Assembly (NCBI RefSeq): GCF_030816915.1
Contig: NZ_JAUSYN010000002.1
Coordinates: forward strand, 1,029,501-1,093,500
From: Streptomyces sp. B3I8
GTDB taxonomy: Bacteria > Actinomycetota > Actinomycetes > Streptomycetales > Streptomycetaceae
DNA length: 64,000 nucleotides
Direction: 5' to 3'
This document shows, piece after piece, positions 19,460 to 33,131 of this stretch (position 1 is the stretch's first letter; every line of letters begins with the position of its first letter). Position numbers and translations under genes: made by a program. Below the pieces are notes generated by a model, which worked only from the letters and a program-made list of their open reading frames with translations, was not told the origin of the DNA and searched no databases.

Positions 19460-20668
19460 TCAGAGGCCCACGGCCTCACGCAGCGCGTCCACGCGGTCCG
19501 TGCGTTCCCAGGTGAAGTCGGCGAGTTCGCGGCCGAAGTGGCCGTACGCCGCCGTCTGGGCGTAGATCGGGCGGAGCAGGTCGAGGTCGCGGATGATGGC
19601 GGCCGGGCGGAGGTCGAAGACCTCGGCGATGGCGGCCTCGATCTTCTCCGCGTCGACCTTGGCGGTGCCGAAGGTCTCCACGAACAGGCCCACCGGCTCG
19701 GCCTTGCCGATCGCGTAGGCGACCTGGACCTCGCAGCGGGAGGCCAGGCCCGCGGCGACCACGTTCTTGGCGACCCAGCGCATCGCGTAGGCGGCCGAGC
19801 GGTCGACCTTGGAGGGGTCCTTGCCGGAGAAGGCGCCGCCGCCGTGGCGGGCCATGCCGCCGTAGGTGTCGATGATGATCTTGCGGCCGGTCAGGCCGGC
19901 GTCGCCCATCGGGCCGCCGATCTCGAAGCGGCCGGTCGGGTTGACCAGCAGGCGGTAGCCCTCGGTCTCCAGCTTGATGCCGTCGTCCAGCAGGGCCTTC
20001 AGCTCCGGCTCGACGACGAACTCGCGGATGTCGGGGGCCAGCAGCGACTCCAGGTCGATGTCACTGGCGTGCTGGGAGGAGACGACGACCGTGTCGAGGC
20101 GGACCGCCTTGTCGCCGTCGTACTCGATGGTGACCTGCGTCTTGCCGTCCGGGCGCAGGTAGGGGATGGTGCCGTTCTTGCGGACGTCGGAGAGGCGCTT
20201 GGACAGCCGGTGGGCCAGGAAGACGGGCAGCGGCATCAGCGTGGGCGTCTCGTCCGAGGCGTAGCCGAACATCAGGCCCTGGTCGCCGGCGCCCTGCCGA
20301 TCCAGCTCGTCGTCGTCCCCCTCGACACGGTTCTCATAAGCCGCGTCCACACCCTGGGCGATGTCCGGAGACTGCGCGCCGATGGAGACGGAGACACCGC
20401 AGGAGGCGCCGTCGAAGCCCTTCTTGGACGAGTCGTACCCGATCCCGAGGATCGTGTTGCGCACCAGCGTCGCGATGTCCGCGTACGCCTTGGTGGTGAC
20501 CTCGCCGGCCACGTGCACGAGGCCGGTGGTGATCAGCGTCTCCACGGCGACCCGGGAGGTCGGGTCCTCCCGCAGGAGCGCATCGAGGATGGTGTCACTG
20601 ATCTGGTCAGCGATCTTGTCCGGGTGACCCTCGGTGACTGATTCCGAGGTGAACAGGCGACGGGACAC
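19460..20668 (-). CDS. metK: S-adenosylmethionine synthetase
   Basis: Encodes 402 residues, the family length. The enzyme makes SAM from methionine and ATP. Signatures include [19 protein letters not shown] at the N-terminus, [12 protein letters not shown] in the middle and [19 protein letters not shown]. The frame is open further upstream, but the GTG at 20668 has GGGAG close by and gives the expected [11 protein letters not shown] start. A strong hairpin follows the gene. The 241-bp region between it and coaBC shows no SAM riboswitch that I can recognise. SAM level is known to influence antibiotic production in streptomycetes. Confidence 0.96.
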   Translation of the reverse strand: MSRRLFTSESVTEGHPDKIADQISDTILDALLREDPTSRVAVETLITTGLVHVAGEVTTKAYADIATLVRNTILGIGYDSSKKGFDGASCGVSVSIGAQSPDIAQGVDAAYENRVEGDDDELDRQGAGDQGLMFGYASDETPTLMPLPVFLAHRLSKRLSDVRKNGTIPYLRPDGKTQVTIEYDGDKAVRLDTVVVSSQHASDIDLESLLAPDIREFVVEPELKALLDDGIKLETEGYRLLVNPTGRFEIGGPMGDAGLTGRKIIIDTYGGMARHGGGAFSGKDPSKVDRSAAYAMRWVAKNVVAAGLASRCEVQVAYAIGKAEPVGLFVETFGTAKVDAEKIEAAIAEVFDLRPAAIIRDLDLLRPIYAQTAAYGHFGRELADFTWERTDRVDALREAVGL

Positions 20669-20909
20669 AACGCTCCCTGGGGTTGCAGCGGCTGCTGGCT
20701 GATCATTGGTGGACGGGCCGGGAGCTGCGCCCGGCAACGTCCGATGACAGTTTATCGGTCATGCCCGGCCACGGGCCTACCTGTCTCGCTTCTCGGTACC
20801 GCTGTGACCTGCGGCACGGGCATTCTGCCCAATGCCGGGTCCGCTTTCCAGGGGGCCTCGGCAGAGGGCACGAACGGAGCGGGCGGGTCCGCGGGGACGG
20901 CCGGGGTGG

Positions 20910-22121
20910 TCAGGCGAGTCGGGCGGCCACGAGGTCCCAGACGGTGTCGGCCAGGTCCTCCTTCGGGCCGTGCGGCACGGGGGTTTCGCTGCCGTCGGCC
21001 CCCAGGACCAGGGCCTCGTTCTCCTCGGCGCCGAAGGTCCGGTGCTCCCCCACCTCGTTGACGACGAGCAGGTCGCAGCCCTTGCGCGCCAGCTTGGCGC
21101 GGCCGTTGGCGAGGACGTCGTCGGTCTCGGCGGCGAAGCCCACGATCACCTGCCCGGGCCTCGCCCGGTCGGCCGATATCTCGGCGAGGACGTCCGGATT
21201 GCGTACCAGCGTGACCGGTTCGGGTTCCTGACCGTCCTTCTTCTTGATCTTGCCGGCCGCGTAGACGGCGGGGCGGAAGTCGGCGACCGCGGCGGCCATG
21301 ACGACGGCGTCGGCGTCGGCCGCCGCCTTCAGCACCGCCTCGCGCAGCTGGACCGCCGTGCCCACCGGGACGACGTCGACGCCGGCCGGGTCGGGCAGCG
21401 CGGCGTTGGCGGCGACCAGGGTGACCCTGGCTCCCCGCGCGGCGGCCGTGCGGGCGAGGGCGTAGCCCTGCTTGCCGGAGGAGCGGTTGCCGAGGAAGCG
21501 GACCGGGTCGAGCGGTTCCCGGGTGCCGCCGGCACTGACCACGACGTGCCGCCCCGCGAGGTCGGGTCGGCTCGCACCCCGGGCCAGGACGCGGCGGCAC
21601 ACCTCGAAGATCTCGGCCGGGTCGGGCAGCCGGCCCTTGCCGGTGTCGACGCCGGTGAGACGGCCGACGGCGGGCTCGATGACGACGGCGCCCCGGCGGC
21701 GCAGCGTCGCCACGTTCTCCCGGGTGGCGGGGTGCTCCCACATCTCGGTGTGCATCGCGGGGGCGAAGACGACCGGGCAGCGGGCGGTGAGGAGGGTGTT
21801 GGTCAGCAGGTCGTCGGCGAGGCCGTGGGCGGCCCTGGCCAGGGTGTCGGCGGTGGCGGGTGCGACGACGACGAGGTCGGCGGCCTGGCCGATGCGCACG
21901 TGCGGCACCTCGTGGACGTCGTCCCAGACCTCGGTGGAGACCGGGTGGCCGGAGAGCGCGGACCAGGTGGCGGCGCCGACGAAGTGCAGCGCGGAGGCGG
22001 TGGGGACGACTCGTACGTCATGGCCGGACTCGGTCAGCCGGCGCAGCAGCTCGCACGCCTTGTAAGCGGCGATGCCACCGCTGACCCCCAGAACGACCTT
22101 GGGCTTGCTGTCCGGATGCAC
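20910..22121 (-). CDS. coaBC: Bifunctional phosphopantothenoylcysteine decarboxylase / synthase
   Basis: A 403-residue CoaBC (Dfp) protein of coenzyme A synthesis. The N-terminal FMN-dependent CoaC half (about 1-185) shows GVSGGIAAYKACELLRRL and APAMHTEMWEHPATREN. The C-terminal CoaB half shows SAGGTREPLDPVRFLGNRSS and the KIKKKDG phosphate-binding run. It joins 4'-phosphopantothenate to cysteine with CTP and then decarboxylates the product. The GTG at 22121 with GGGGAGG just upstream is preferred to a longer frame to 22178. It lies downstream of rpoZ, separated by a 15-bp stem-loop. Confidence 0.94.
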   Translation of the reverse strand: MHPDSKPKVVLGVSGGIAAYKACELLRRLTESGHDVRVVPTASALHFVGAATWSALSGHPVSTEVWDDVHEVPHVRIGQAADLVVVAPATADTLARAAHGLADDLLTNTLLTARCPVVFAPAMHTEMWEHPATRENVATLRRRGAVVIEPAVGRLTGVDTGKGRLPDPAEIFEVCRRVLARGASRPDLAGRHVVVSAGGTREPLDPVRFLGNRSSGKQGYALARTAAARGARVTLVAANAALPDPAGVDVVPVGTAVQLREAVLKAAADADAVVMAAAVADFRPAVYAAGKIKKKDGQEPEPVTLVRNPDVLAEISADRARPGQVIVGFAAETDDVLANGRAKLARKGCDLLVVNEVGEHRTFGAEENEALVLGADGSETPVPHGPKEDLADTVWDLVAARLA

Positions 22122-22184
22122 CGGGCCTCCCCGCTCTCGACACCCGTACGCATCGGCTCGTCGGCGTACGGGTTCCATGACACA

Positions 22185-22219
22185 CCACAGGCCCGGCAGT
22201 CGCGCTGCCGGGCCTGTGG
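22185..22219. terminator. 15-bp stem-loop between rpoZ and coaBC
   Basis: A perfect inverted repeat (22185-22199 with 22205-22219, 5-nt loop) lies 63 nt downstream of the rpoZ stop. The A-run follows it on the plus strand, that is, it precedes the hairpin on the transcribed minus strand, so it is not a classical intrinsic terminator for rpoZ. It may partly terminate, or protect the mRNA 3' end. Confidence 0.6.
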
Positions 22220-22282
22220 AAAAACTACTTGCAGTCTGAAAATGCGACTGCCGCTACCGCTGGACGCCGTTCCTGCGCGCCG

Positions 22283-22555
22283 TTACTGCGCCGGGCCCTC
22301 GACGGCCTCGGAGGTCAGCAGACCGGCGTTGATCTCACGCAGGGCGATCGACAGCGGCTTCTCGTGGACGTGCGTGTCGACCAGGGGACCGACGTACTCG
22401 AGGAGACCTTCGCCGAGCTGCGAGTAGTACGCGTTGATCTGGCGGGCCCGCTTGGCCGCGTAGATCACGAGGCTGTACTTCGAGTCGGTGGCCTCGAGGA
22501 GCTCGTCGATCGGCGGGTTGATGATGCCCTCGGGCGTGGTGATGGAAGAGGACAC
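22283..22555 (-). CDS. rpoZ: RNA polymerase omega subunit
   Basis: Encodes 90 residues, normal for actinobacterial omega. The conserved region is [20 protein letters not shown] followed by a C-terminal tail ending in EGPAQ. Omega helps assembly and stability of RNA polymerase by binding the beta-prime subunit. The GTG start has GGAAGG 6 nt upstream. It follows gmk with a 41-bp gap, the widely conserved gmk-rpoZ-coaBC order. Confidence 0.95.
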   Translation of the reverse strand: MSSSITTPEGIINPPIDELLEATDSKYSLVIYAAKRARQINAYYSQLGEGLLEYVGPLVDTHVHEKPLSIALREINAGLLTSEAVEGPAQ

Positions 22556-22596
22556 GCTCTACCTTCCGAAAGATGGGATGAGATCGAAGAAAACGA

Positions 22597-23190
22597 TCAC
22601 ACTACGTCCATCAACACTAGCAGCTCGCGCGCCACGTCCTCGACGGAGGTGTTGACAAGGGTCTCGTCGAACTCCGACTCGGCCGCGAGTTCGATCTTCG
22701 CCGCCGCGAGACGGCGCTCGATCACCTCGGGCGGCTCGGTGCCGCGCCCGGTGAGCCGGCGCACGAGCTCCTCCCAGGAGGGTGGCGCCAGGAACACGAG
22801 ACGGGCGTCCGGCATGGACTCGCGGACCAGCCGGGCACCCTGGAGGTCGATCTCCAGCAGGACCGGCTCGCCCGCCTCCAGCCGCTCCAGCACGGCGGCG
22901 CGCGGCGTGCCGTAGCGGTTGCCGGCGAACTCGGCCCACTCCAGGAGCTCGCCGTTGGCGATCAGCTTGTCCATCTCCTCGTCGGTGACGAAGAAGTACT
23001 GGACCCCGTGCTTCTCACCGGGGCGGGGCGTGCGGGTCGTCGCCGACACCGAGAGCCAGACCTCGGGGTGCTGCTTGCGCATATGTGCGACGACCGTGCT
23101 CTTGCCGACCCCGGAGGGGCCGGAGAGCACGGTCAGCCGCGGACGTGCGTCCGGGGGTACGGGGGACGTCCCCCGGGGTGTTACAGCCAT
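22597..23190 (-). CDS. gmk: Guanylate kinase
   Basis: Encodes 197 residues. It phosphorylates GMP to GDP with ATP. The P-loop is [13 protein letters not shown] near residue 22. The GMP-binding lobe shows [20 protein letters not shown], and the LID region carries RLTGRGTEP. The start ATG has only a weak ribosome site. An 18-bp imperfect direct repeat (23200-23217 and 23236-23253) lies just upstream. Its place between the sIHF gene and rpoZ is the common streptomycete arrangement. Confidence 0.95.
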   Translation of the reverse strand: MAVTPRGTSPVPPDARPRLTVLSGPSGVGKSTVVAHMRKQHPEVWLSVSATTRTPRPGEKHGVQYFFVTDEEMDKLIANGELLEWAEFAGNRYGTPRAAVLERLEAGEPVLLEIDLQGARLVRESMPDARLVFLAPPSWEELVRRLTGRGTEPPEVIERRLAAAKIELAAESEFDETLVNTSVEDVARELLVLMDVV

Positions 23191-23199
23191 GCGGTGATT

Positions 23200-23253
23200 A
23201 TTCCAGCAATCCCGGGGTGCCCCGGACTCGACGGGATTCCAGCGATCCCGGGG
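23200..23253. repeat. Direct repeat upstream of gmk
   Basis: Two copies of an 18-mer (ATTCCAGCRATCCCGGGG, 17 of 18 identical) at 23200-23217 and 23236-23253 lie 36 bp apart, in the gap between the sIHF gene and gmk. Each contains a CCCGGG centre. Function unknown; the position fits a regulatory site or a small duplication. Confidence 0.5.
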
Positions 23254-23261
23254 CCCCGTAC

Positions 23262-23585
23262 TCAGCTGGCCTGGCTGCCGAACTCCCGCTCCAGGGAGGC
23301 GATCTGGTTGGAGCCGAGACCGCGGACCCGGCGGCTCTCGGAGATGCCGAGCCGCTCCATGATCTGCTTGGCGCGGACCTTGCCCACGCCCGGCAGGGAC
23401 TCCAGGAGTGCGGAGACCTTCATCTTGCCGATGACGTCGTTCTCCTGGCCCTGCTTGATGACCTCGTGAAGGGAGGCGCCGGAGTGCTTGAGTCGATTCT
23501 TCACCTCGGCCCGCTCCCGGCGAGCCGCGGCGGCCTTTTCGAGCGCGGCTGCGCGCTGTTCGGGGGTAAGGGGCGGAAGAGCCAC
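23262..23585 (-). CDS. sihF: Streptomyces integration host factor sIHF (nucleoid protein)
   Basis: A 107-residue basic DNA-binding protein, the same length as the S. coelicolor protein I remember. The N-terminal helix is rich in Ala, Arg and Glu ([20 protein letters not shown]). The C-terminal helix-two-turn-helix core includes [20 protein letters not shown]. It binds and compacts DNA and influences sporulation and antibiotic production in streptomycetes. It is distinct from proteobacterial IHF. The GTG at 23585 is preferred to an upstream frame. The last residues differ from my memory of S. coelicolor. A TAGGTT -10 box is seen at 23633-23638 on this strand. Confidence 0.93.
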   Translation of the reverse strand: MALPPLTPEQRAAALEKAAAARRERAEVKNRLKHSGASLHEVIKQGQENDVIGKMKVSALLESLPGVGKVRAKQIMERLGISESRRVRGLGSNQIASLEREFGSQAS

Positions 23586-23632
23586 GCCTACGTCACCTCG
23601 GATGTCGAACTGTCGGATACGGACCGGTGAGG

Positions 23633-23638
23633 AACCTA
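23633..23638 (-). promoter_or_regulatory. Possible -10 box for the sIHF gene
   Basis: TAGGTT on the minus strand, about 48 nt upstream of the GTG. No clear TTGACA-like -35 is found at 17-18 nt, so confidence is low. A TTGACC lies further upstream at a spacing that does not fit. Confidence 0.3.
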
Positions 23639-23791
23639 GTCGTCCCACACCTGGTGAGGCACGGGCAACACGCTCGCCCGTTCACTCTCGTCGGAGACTA
23701 GCGGTCAAGTCCGCGAGAGTCAGCGAGAACAGCGGAAAAGTCCTGGTCAGCCTCTGTCGAGCCAGACATTTGCGGCATAACGGCCTGGATT

Positions 23792-23813
23792 TGAGCCTGT
23801 ATTCAGGCTCAAG
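23792..23813 (-). terminator. Terminator at the end of the pyr operon
   Basis: A perfect 9-bp stem (TTGAGCCTG with CAGGCTCAA) and 4-nt loop lie 6 nt beyond the pyrF stop. The stem is less GC-rich than others nearby and no T-run follows. It isolates the pyr operon from the sIHF gene. Confidence 0.65.
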
Positions 23814-23818
23814 TGGTG

Positions 23819-24679
23819 TCAAGAAGCCGTCACTGCCGCCCTGACCTCCTCCGCGAAGCGGTCCGCGGCCCTCCGCAACGCGCCCGCGTCGGGCCCGTGG
23901 CGGAGCACGCCGCGGCTGACGTTGGGCACGACGTCGCGCACCGCGGCGCCGAAGACCCGCGGGAGATCGGCCGGGGTGGCGCCCTGGGCGCCGATGCCGG
24001 GTGCGAGGAGCGGACCGTTGATCGCCAGGTCGTACGACGACAGGTCGCCGAGTGTCGCGCCGACGACCGCCCCGAAGGAGCCCAGCGGGTCCTCCCCCGC
24101 GTTCTCGGCGGCCAGGTGGGCCAGGACCGTGGCGCCCACGTTCCGGCCCGCGCCCTCGCCGTCCCCGGCGCGCACCGCGTGCTGCACCTCGCCGCCCTCC
24201 GGGTTGGAGGTGAGCGCGAGGACGAAGAGGCCGGCGCCGCTCCCCCGGGCCAGCTCCACGGCGGGCCGCAGCGATCCGTACCCCAGGTACGGCGAGACGG
24301 TGAGCGCGTCCGAGAACAGGGGGGCGTCCCGGTGCAGGAAGGCCTCGGCGTAGGCGGCCATGGTGGAGCCGATGTCGCCGCGCTTGGCGTCCATGACGAC
24401 GAGCGCGCCTGCGGCCCGCGCCTCCTGGACCGTCGCCTCCAGGACGGCGACGCCGCGCGAGCCGAAGCGCTCGAAGAACGCGCTCTGCGGCTTCAGTACG
24501 GCGACCCGGCCGGCCACGGCCTCGACGACCGTGCGACTGAACCGCTCCAGGCCGCTCACGTCGTCGTTCAGGCCCCAGTCGGCGAGCAGGGAGGCGTGCG
24601 GGTCGATGCCGACACACAGCGGTCCGCGCTCGTCCATGGCACGGCGCAGCCGGGCGCCGAAGGGCTCGTACGAGGTCAT
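23819..24679 (-). CDS. pyrF: Orotidine 5'-phosphate decarboxylase (type 2)
   Basis: Encodes 286 residues. It catalyses the last step of UMP synthesis. It belongs to the longer type-2 (mycobacterial) group, as seen from [14 protein letters not shown] with the catalytic Lys and Asp residues, [10 protein letters not shown] near the N-terminus, and the C-terminal [14 protein letters not shown] phosphate-binding loop. The ATG overlaps the pyrD stop (ATGA), so translation is coupled. It is the last gene of the pyr operon and is followed by a stem-loop. Confidence 0.95.
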   Translation of the reverse strand: MTSYEPFGARLRRAMDERGPLCVGIDPHASLLADWGLNDDVSGLERFSRTVVEAVAGRVAVLKPQSAFFERFGSRGVAVLEATVQEARAAGALVVMDAKRGDIGSTMAAYAEAFLHRDAPLFSDALTVSPYLGYGSLRPAVELARGSGAGLFVLALTSNPEGGEVQHAVRAGDGEGAGRNVGATVLAHLAAENAGEDPLGSFGAVVGATLGDLSSYDLAINGPLLAPGIGAQGATPADLPRVFGAAVRDVVPNVSRGVLRHGPDAGALRRAADRFAEEVRAAVTAS

Positions 24680-25782
24680 GCGGGGTTCCTCACGTCGGCG
24701 CCGACCGCGTCGGCGAGGGACGGGTACGGGCTGGTGCGCAGGCGCGCGGCGAGACCCTTGTGGACGGAGCGGCCCCAGAAGGGGCCCTGGTAGATGAAGG
24801 CGCTGTAGCCCTGGACCAGGGTGGCGCCGGCCAGGATGCGCCGCCAGGCGTCCTCGGCGTCCTCGATGCCGCCGACGCCGACCAGGGTGACGCGGTCGCC
24901 CACGCGCGCGTAGAGGCGGCGCAGCACCTCGAGGGAGCGTTCCTTGAGCGGGGCACCGGACAGGCCGCCGGTCTCCCTCACCACGGAGGCGTCGGCGCGC
25001 AGGCCGAGGCCCTCGCGGGCGACGGTGGTGTTGGTGGCGATGATCCCGTCGAGGCCGAGTTCCACGGCGAGGTCGGCGACGGCGTCCACGTCCTCGTCGG
25101 CCAGGTCGGGCGCGATCTTGACCAGCAGGGGCACGCGGCGCCCGGTCACCGCGTGGTCGGCGGCCTCCCGGACGGCGGTCAGCAGCGGGCGCAGCGCCTC
25201 GGTGGCCTGAAGATCGCGCAGGCCGGGGGTGTTGGGCGAGGAGACGTTGACGACGAGGTAGTCGGCGTGCGGGGCGAGCCGTTCGGCGGACTTCACGTAG
25301 TCGGCGACGGCCTCCCCCTCCGGGACGACCTTGGTCTTGCCGATGTTGACGCCGAGCACCGTCCGGAAGACGGGGGTGCGGGCGGCCAGGCGGGCGGCGA
25401 CGGCGGCGGAGCCGTCGTTGTTGAAGCCCATGCGGTTGATCAGCGCCCGGTCCGGCACCAGGCGGAACAGCCGCTTCCTCGGGTTGCCGGGCTGGGGCTC
25501 GCCGGTGACGGTGCCGATCTCGACGTGGTCGAAGCCGAGCATCGCCAGTCCGTCGATCGCGACGGCGTTCTTGTCGAAGCCCGCGGCGAGCCCGAAAGGG
25601 CTGTGCAGGCGCAGCCCCAGCGCCTCGGTGCGCAGTTCCCTGTGGCGGGGGGCGAGGGCCGCCGCGACGAGCGTGCGCAGGACGGGGACGCGGGCGACGA
25701 GGCGGATCCAGCGCATTGCCAGGTGGTGCGCGCGTTCCGGGTCCAGGCGGGAGAAGACGAGCCGGAAGAAGAGCGGGTACAT
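24676..25782 (-). CDS. pyrD: Dihydroorotate dehydrogenase (quinone), class 2
   Basis: A 368-residue FMN enzyme that oxidises dihydroorotate with quinone as acceptor. The class 2 type is shown by the N-terminal amphipathic helices ([21 protein letters not shown]) that associate with the membrane, and by the catalytic Ser in [17 protein letters not shown]-site blocks are [16 protein letters not shown] and [14 protein letters not shown]. It lies 52 bp downstream of carB, with a 13-bp hairpin in the gap. It overlaps pyrF by 4 nt. Confidence 0.95.
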   Translation of the reverse strand: MYPLFFRLVFSRLDPERAHHLAMRWIRLVARVPVLRTLVAAALAPRHRELRTEALGLRLHSPFGLAAGFDKNAVAIDGLAMLGFDHVEIGTVTGEPQPGNPRKRLFRLVPDRALINRMGFNNDGSAAVAARLAARTPVFRTVLGVNIGKTKVVPEGEAVADYVKSAERLAPHADYLVVNVSSPNTPGLRDLQATEALRPLLTAVREAADHAVTGRRVPLLVKIAPDLADEDVDAVADLAVELGLDGIIATNTTVAREGLGLRADASVVRETGGLSGAPLKERSLEVLRRLYARVGDRVTLVGVGGIEDAEDAWRRILAGATLVQGYSAFIYQGPFWGRSVHKGLAARLRTSPYPSLADAVGADVRNPA

Positions 25783-25799
25783 GTGGGTGTCCTCATGAG

Positions 25800-25829
25800 G
25801 AGGGGGACACCGTTTCCGGTGTCCCCCTC
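25800..25829 (-). terminator. Stem-loop between carB and pyrD
   Basis: A perfect 13-bp stem (25800-25812 with 25817-25829) with a TTTC loop lies in the 52-bp gap inside the pyr operon. It may lower pyrD-pyrF expression by partial termination, or stabilise processed carB mRNA. There is no T-run. Confidence 0.55.
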
Positions 25830-25834
25830 GTCCG

Positions 25835-29135
<3,301 letters not shown>

Positions 29136-29143
<8 letters not shown>

Positions 29144-30290
29144 GCTGGCCCTCCATCGGGACTGAGCTCATCAAAGACGTGAAACGGTCGAACAGGTAGG
29201 CGGCGTCGTGCGGGCCGGCCGCCGCCTCGGGGTGGTACTGGACGCTGAAGGCCGGCCGGTCGAGGAGCCGCAGGCCCTCCACCACGTTGTCGTTCAGGCA
29301 GACGTGGGAGACCTCGGCGCGGCCGAAGGGGGTCTCGGAGACCTTGTCCGTGGGCGCGTCGACGGCGAAGCCGTGGTTGTGCGCGGTGACCTCGACCTTG
29401 CCGGTCGTACGGTCCTGCACCGGCTGGTTGATGCCGCGGTGGCCGTACTTCAGCTTGTAGGTGCCGAACCCGAGCGCGCGGCCGAGGAGCTGGTTGCCGA
29501 AGCAGATGCCGAACAGCGGGGTGCCGCGCTCCAGGACGCCGCGCATGAGGGCGACGGGGTGGTCGGCGGTGGCCGGGTCGCCGGGACCGTTGGAGAAGAA
29601 CACGCCGTCCGGGGAGACCGCGTACACGTCGTCGAGCGTGGCCGTGGCGGGCAGGACGTGCACCTCGATGCCGCGCTCGGCCATGCGGTGCGGGGTCATC
29701 CCCTTGATGCCGAGGTCGATCGCGGCGACGGTGAACTTCTTCTCCCCGTGCGCCGGGACGACGTACGCCTCCTCGGTGGTGACCTCCTCGTAGAGGCTGG
29801 CGCCCTTCATCTCGGGCACCTCCCGGACGCGCGCCAGCAGGGTGGCGTCGTCCTTCAGGGCGTCGCCGCTGAAGATGCCCACCCGCATGGCGCCGCGTTC
29901 GCGCAGGTGGCGGGTGAGGGCGCGGGTGTCGACGCCGGAGATGCCGACGACGCCCTGGCCGGCCAGTTCCTCGTCGAGGGTGCGCCGGTTGCGCCAGCTC
30001 GACGGCACGCGCGCGGGGTCGCGCACCACGTAGCCCGCGACCCAGATGCGCTTCGACTCGGCGTCCTCGTCGTTGACGCCGGTGTTGCCGACGTGCGGGG
30101 CGGTCATCACGACGACCTGCCGGCGGTACGACGGGTCGGTGAGGGTCTCCTGGTAGCCGGTCATGCCGGTGGAGAACACCGCTTCACCGAAGGTCTCCCC
30201 CACGGCCCCGTAGGCACGGCCGCGGAAGATACGGCCGTCCTCCAGGACGAGTACGGCGGGAGACTTGGCTCCCCTTGTGGAGGTGGTCAT
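29136..30290 (-). CDS. carA: Carbamoyl-phosphate synthase small (glutamine amidotransferase) subunit
   Basis: Encodes 384 residues. It hydrolyses glutamine and channels ammonia to CarB. The class I amidotransferase triad is present: Cys263 in [15 protein letters not shown], and His353 with Glu355 in [11 protein letters not shown]. The N-terminal CPSase domain begins near [16 protein letters not shown] much longer frame exists upstream, but the ATG at 30290 has GGAAGG upstream and overlaps the stop of the preceding membrane-protein gene (ATGA). Confidence 0.97.
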
Positions 30291-30853
30291 CGTGCGCCTT
30301 CCGTTTCCGTCTTGTTGATCATGTGGCTCAGGGCCTCGACCCACTCCGGGTGCTCGGCCGCGTGGTCGGAGCGGAAGCCGGAGTCGATCAGCCTGTCGCC
30401 GTGCTCCCAGGTGACCACCAGCAGTCCGCCCTCGGTGAGGACCTTGCCGGCGATGCCCTTGTCGAGCCGGGCCCCGCGCAGTGCGGCGGCCGGGACGAAG
30501 AAGTCGGCCGCCCCGGGGCGTACGACCTCCAGTCCGGCGTGGGTCAGGGTGAGCTCGGCCCGGCTGCGGGTGCCCAGGCCGCGCGCGACGATGCGGTCGA
30601 GCCACTGTCCGGCGGTGGTGGAGCCGTGGTAGCGGCCGCTCGCCGTGAGGGTGGCGGGGCCCCGGTCGTCCGGCGCCTCGGGAAGCTCCGGGAGGTCGCT
30701 CTGGAGGGTGCCGCGCCACTTCCAGCCCTCGCGCATCAGCCAGTAGAGGAGGGCGACAAAGAGAGCGAGGCCCACCAGCCAGCCGATGCGGGCGGCCCAG
30801 TCGGTCACTTCCGCCGATTTCTGTTCGGCGGCCAGTAGCTGCAGAGATGTCAC
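30287..30853 (-). CDS. Small membrane protein with PH-like domain, pyr operon
   Basis: Encodes 188 residues. One membrane segment is predicted at about residues 22-40 ([19 protein letters not shown]). A soluble domain of about 140 residues follows that looks like a beta-rich, PH-type fold ([20 protein letters not shown], then [17 protein letters not shown]). I know of no assigned function. The GTG overlaps the pyrC stop (GTGA) and its TGA overlaps the carA ATG, so it is coupled on both sides to core pyrimidine genes. That tight placement suggests a job tied to carbamoyl-phosphate synthase or to the pyrimidine enzymes at the membrane, but this is inference. Confidence 0.85.
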   Translation of the reverse strand: MTSLQLLAAEQKSAEVTDWAARIGWLVGLALFVALLYWLMREGWKWRGTLQSDLPELPEAPDDRGPATLTASGRYHGSTTAGQWLDRIVARGLGTRSRAELTLTHAGLEVVRPGAADFFVPAAALRGARLDKGIAGKVLTEGGLLVVTWEHGDRLIDSGFRSDHAAEHPEWVEALSHMINKTETEGAR

Positions 30854-32145
30854 GTGAGCTTCCCGTCGACGAGCGTGGCCCTGCCCCGGAGCCAGGTGTG
30901 GGTGACACGGCCCGGCAGCGCGCGGCCCTCGTACGGGGTGTTGCGGCTGCGCGAGGCGAAGCCCGCGGGGTCCACCTGCCCACGGTATGCCGTGTCGACC
31001 AGGGTGAGGTTGGCGGGCTCACCTGCCGAGACGGGCCGGCCGTGGCCGTGCGCCTGTCCGATCTCGGCGGGCTTGGCGGACATGCGCGCGGCCACCCCGG
31101 CCCAGTCCAGCAGCCCGGTCTCCACCATCGTCTCCTGGACCACCGACAGCGCGGTCTCCAGGCCGACCATGCCCATGGCGGCGGCGGCCCACTCGCAGTC
31201 CTTGTCCTCGTGCGGGTGCGGGGCGTGGTCGGTGGCGACGATGTCGATCGTGCCGTCGGCCAGCGCCTCGCGCAGCGCGTGCACGTCGCGTTCGGTGCGC
31301 AGCGGCGGGTTGACCTTGTAGACCGGGTTGTAGGTGCGCACCAGTTCGTCGGTGAGGAGCAGGTGGTGCGGGGTGACCTCGGCGGTGACCCGGATGCCGC
31401 GGGACTTGGCCCAGCGGACGATGTCGACGCTGCCCGCGGTGGACAGGTGGCAGATGTGGACGCGGGAGCCGACGTGGTCGGCGAGCAGCACGTCCCGGGC
31501 GATGACCGACTCCTCTGCGACGGCCGGCCAGCCGCCGAGACCGAGCTCGGCGGAGACGACGCCCTCGTTCATCTGGGCGCCCTCGGTGAGGCGCGGTTCC
31601 TGCGCGTGCTGCGCGACGACGCCGCCGAAGGCCTTCACGTATTCCAGGGCGCGGCGCATGATCACGGCGTCGTGGACGCACTTGCCGTCGTCGGAGAAGA
31701 CGGTCACGCCGGCCGCCGAGTCGTGCATGGCGCCCAGTTCGGCGAGCTTCTTGCCGTCCAGGCCGACGGTGACGGCGCCGATGGGCTGCACGTCGCAGTA
31801 TCCGTGTTCCCGGCCGAGTCGGTACACCTGTTCGACCACGCCGGCGGTGTCGGCGACGGGGAAGGTGTTGGCCATGGCGAAGACGGCCGTGTAGCCGCCG
31901 GAGGCCGCCGCGCGGGTACCGGTGAGCACGGTCTCGGAGTCCTCGCGGCCGGGCTCGCGCAGATGGGTGTGCAGGTCGACCAGGCCCGGCAGCAGCACCT
32001 TGCCGTCGGCCTCGACGATCTCCGCGCCCTCGGTGTCACCGGCGGACAGCCCGGTGCCGATGTGCATGATCGTTTCGCCGTCGATCAGGACGTCCTGCGG
32101 CGCGCCACCGAGCACCTTCGCACCGCGGATCAGGGTCTTGCTCAT
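30850..32145 (-). CDS. pyrC: Dihydroorotase
   Basis: A 431-residue class I dihydroorotase of the amidohydrolase superfamily. It cyclises carbamoyl aspartate to dihydroorotate. Metal ligands are seen in [19 protein letters not shown] (His59, His61), CHLSTAGS (His) and the catalytic Asp of VATDHAPH. The frame continues upstream into pyrB, but the ATG at 32145 starts the normal N-terminus ([13 protein letters not shown]) and overlaps the pyrB stop (ATGA). The 3' end overlaps the next gene by 4 nt. Confidence 0.96.
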   Translation of the reverse strand: MSKTLIRGAKVLGGAPQDVLIDGETIMHIGTGLSAGDTEGAEIVEADGKVLLPGLVDLHTHLREPGREDSETVLTGTRAAASGGYTAVFAMANTFPVADTAGVVEQVYRLGREHGYCDVQPIGAVTVGLDGKKLAELGAMHDSAAGVTVFSDDGKCVHDAVIMRRALEYVKAFGGVVAQHAQEPRLTEGAQMNEGVVSAELGLGGWPAVAEESVIARDVLLADHVGSRVHICHLSTAGSVDIVRWAKSRGIRVTAEVTPHHLLLTDELVRTYNPVYKVNPPLRTERDVHALREALADGTIDIVATDHAPHPHEDKDCEWAAAAMGMVGLETALSVVQETMVETGLLDWAGVAARMSAKPAEIGQAHGHGRPVSAGEPANLTLVDTAYRGQVDPAGFASRSRNTPYEGRALPGRVTHTWLRGRATLVDGKLT

Positions 32146-33131
32146 GCCGGTTGGTTCTCCTCCGTGGTGCGGGCGTGCGTGAGGGCGGGTTCGTTGCCGC
32201 CGAGCAGCAGGTACAGGACGGCCATGCGGATCGAGACGCCGTTGGCGACCTGCTCGACAGCGGTGCAGCGCGGCGAGTCGGCGACCTCGGCGGTGATCTC
32301 CATGCCGCGGACCATGGGTCCGGGGTGCATCACGACGGCCTGGCCGGGCATCCGCGCCATGCGGTCGCCGTCGAGGCCGTAGCGGCGGGAGTACTCGCGC
32401 TCGGTCGGGAAGAACGCGGCGTTCATGCGTTCGCGCTGCACGCGGAGCAGCATCACCGCGTCGGACTTGGGGAGTGTCGAATCGAGGTCGTAGGAGACCT
32501 CGCAGGGCCAGCTCTCCACGCCGACCGGGAGCAGGGTGGGCGGGGCGACCAGGGTCACCTCGGCGCCCAGGGTGTGCAGCAGGTCGACATTGGAGCGGGC
32601 GACCCGGCTGTGCAGGATGTCGCCGACGAGCGTGATGCGCTTGCCGGTGAGGTCCCGGCCGAGCCCGGCGTCCCGGCCGACCAGGCGGCGGCGCATGGTG
32701 AAGGCGTCCAGGAGGGCCTGGGTGGGGTGCTGATGGGTGCCGTCGCCCGCGTTGATCACGGCGGCGTCGATCCAGCCGGAGTTGGCCAGCCGGTAGGGGG
32801 CGCCGGAGGCGCCGTGCCGGATGACGACGGCGTCGACGCCCATCGCCTCCAGGGTCTGCGCCGTGTCCTTGAGGGACTCGCCCTTGGACACGCTGGAGCC
32901 CTTGGCGGTGAAGTTGATGACGTCCGCGGACAGGCGCTTCTCGGCGGCCTCGAAGGAGATCCGGGTGCGGGTCGAGTCCTCGAAGAAGAGGTTGACGACG
33001 GTACGGCCGCGCAGGGTGGGCAGTTTCTTGATCGGCCGGTCGGCGACCCGGGCCATCTCCTCGGCGGTGTCGAGGATCAGGACGGCGTCGTCGCGGGTGA
33101 GGTCGGCGGCCGAGATGAGATGACGCTGCAT
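32142..33131 (-). CDS. pyrB: Aspartate carbamoyltransferase catalytic subunit
   Basis: Encodes 329 residues. It condenses carbamoyl phosphate with aspartate. Carbamoyl-phosphate site motif: [18 protein letters not shown]. Further motifs are [14 protein letters not shown] and [12 protein letters not shown]. No pyrI regulatory-chain gene is adjacent, as usual outside enterobacteria, so control must come from PyrR and other routes. It lies 187 bp downstream of pyrR, and a 10-bp hairpin sits directly after the pyrR stop. GGAG lies 10 nt before the ATG. Confidence 0.96.
   Translation of the reverse strand: MQRHLISAADLTRDDAVLILDTAEEMARVADRPIKKLPTLRGRTVVNLFFEDSTRTRISFEAAEKRLSADVINFTAKGSSVSKGESLKDTAQTLEAMGVDAVVIRHGASGAPYRLANSGWIDAAVINAGDGTHQHPTQALLDAFTMRRRLVGRDAGLGRDLTGKRITLVGDILHSRVARSNVDLLHTLGAEVTLVAPPTLLPVGVESWPCEVSYDLDSTLPKSDAVMLLRVQRERMNAAFFPTEREYSRRYGLDGDRMARMPGQAVVMHPGPMVRGMEITAEVADSPRCTAVEQVANGVSIRMAVLYLLLGGNEPALTHARTTEENQPA

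Noticed and set aside
20669..20909. A SAM riboswitch upstream of metK
   Set aside because: I found no conserved SAM-I or SAM-IV core or matching helices; only ordinary GC-rich sequence and a weak promoter-like TAAACT.
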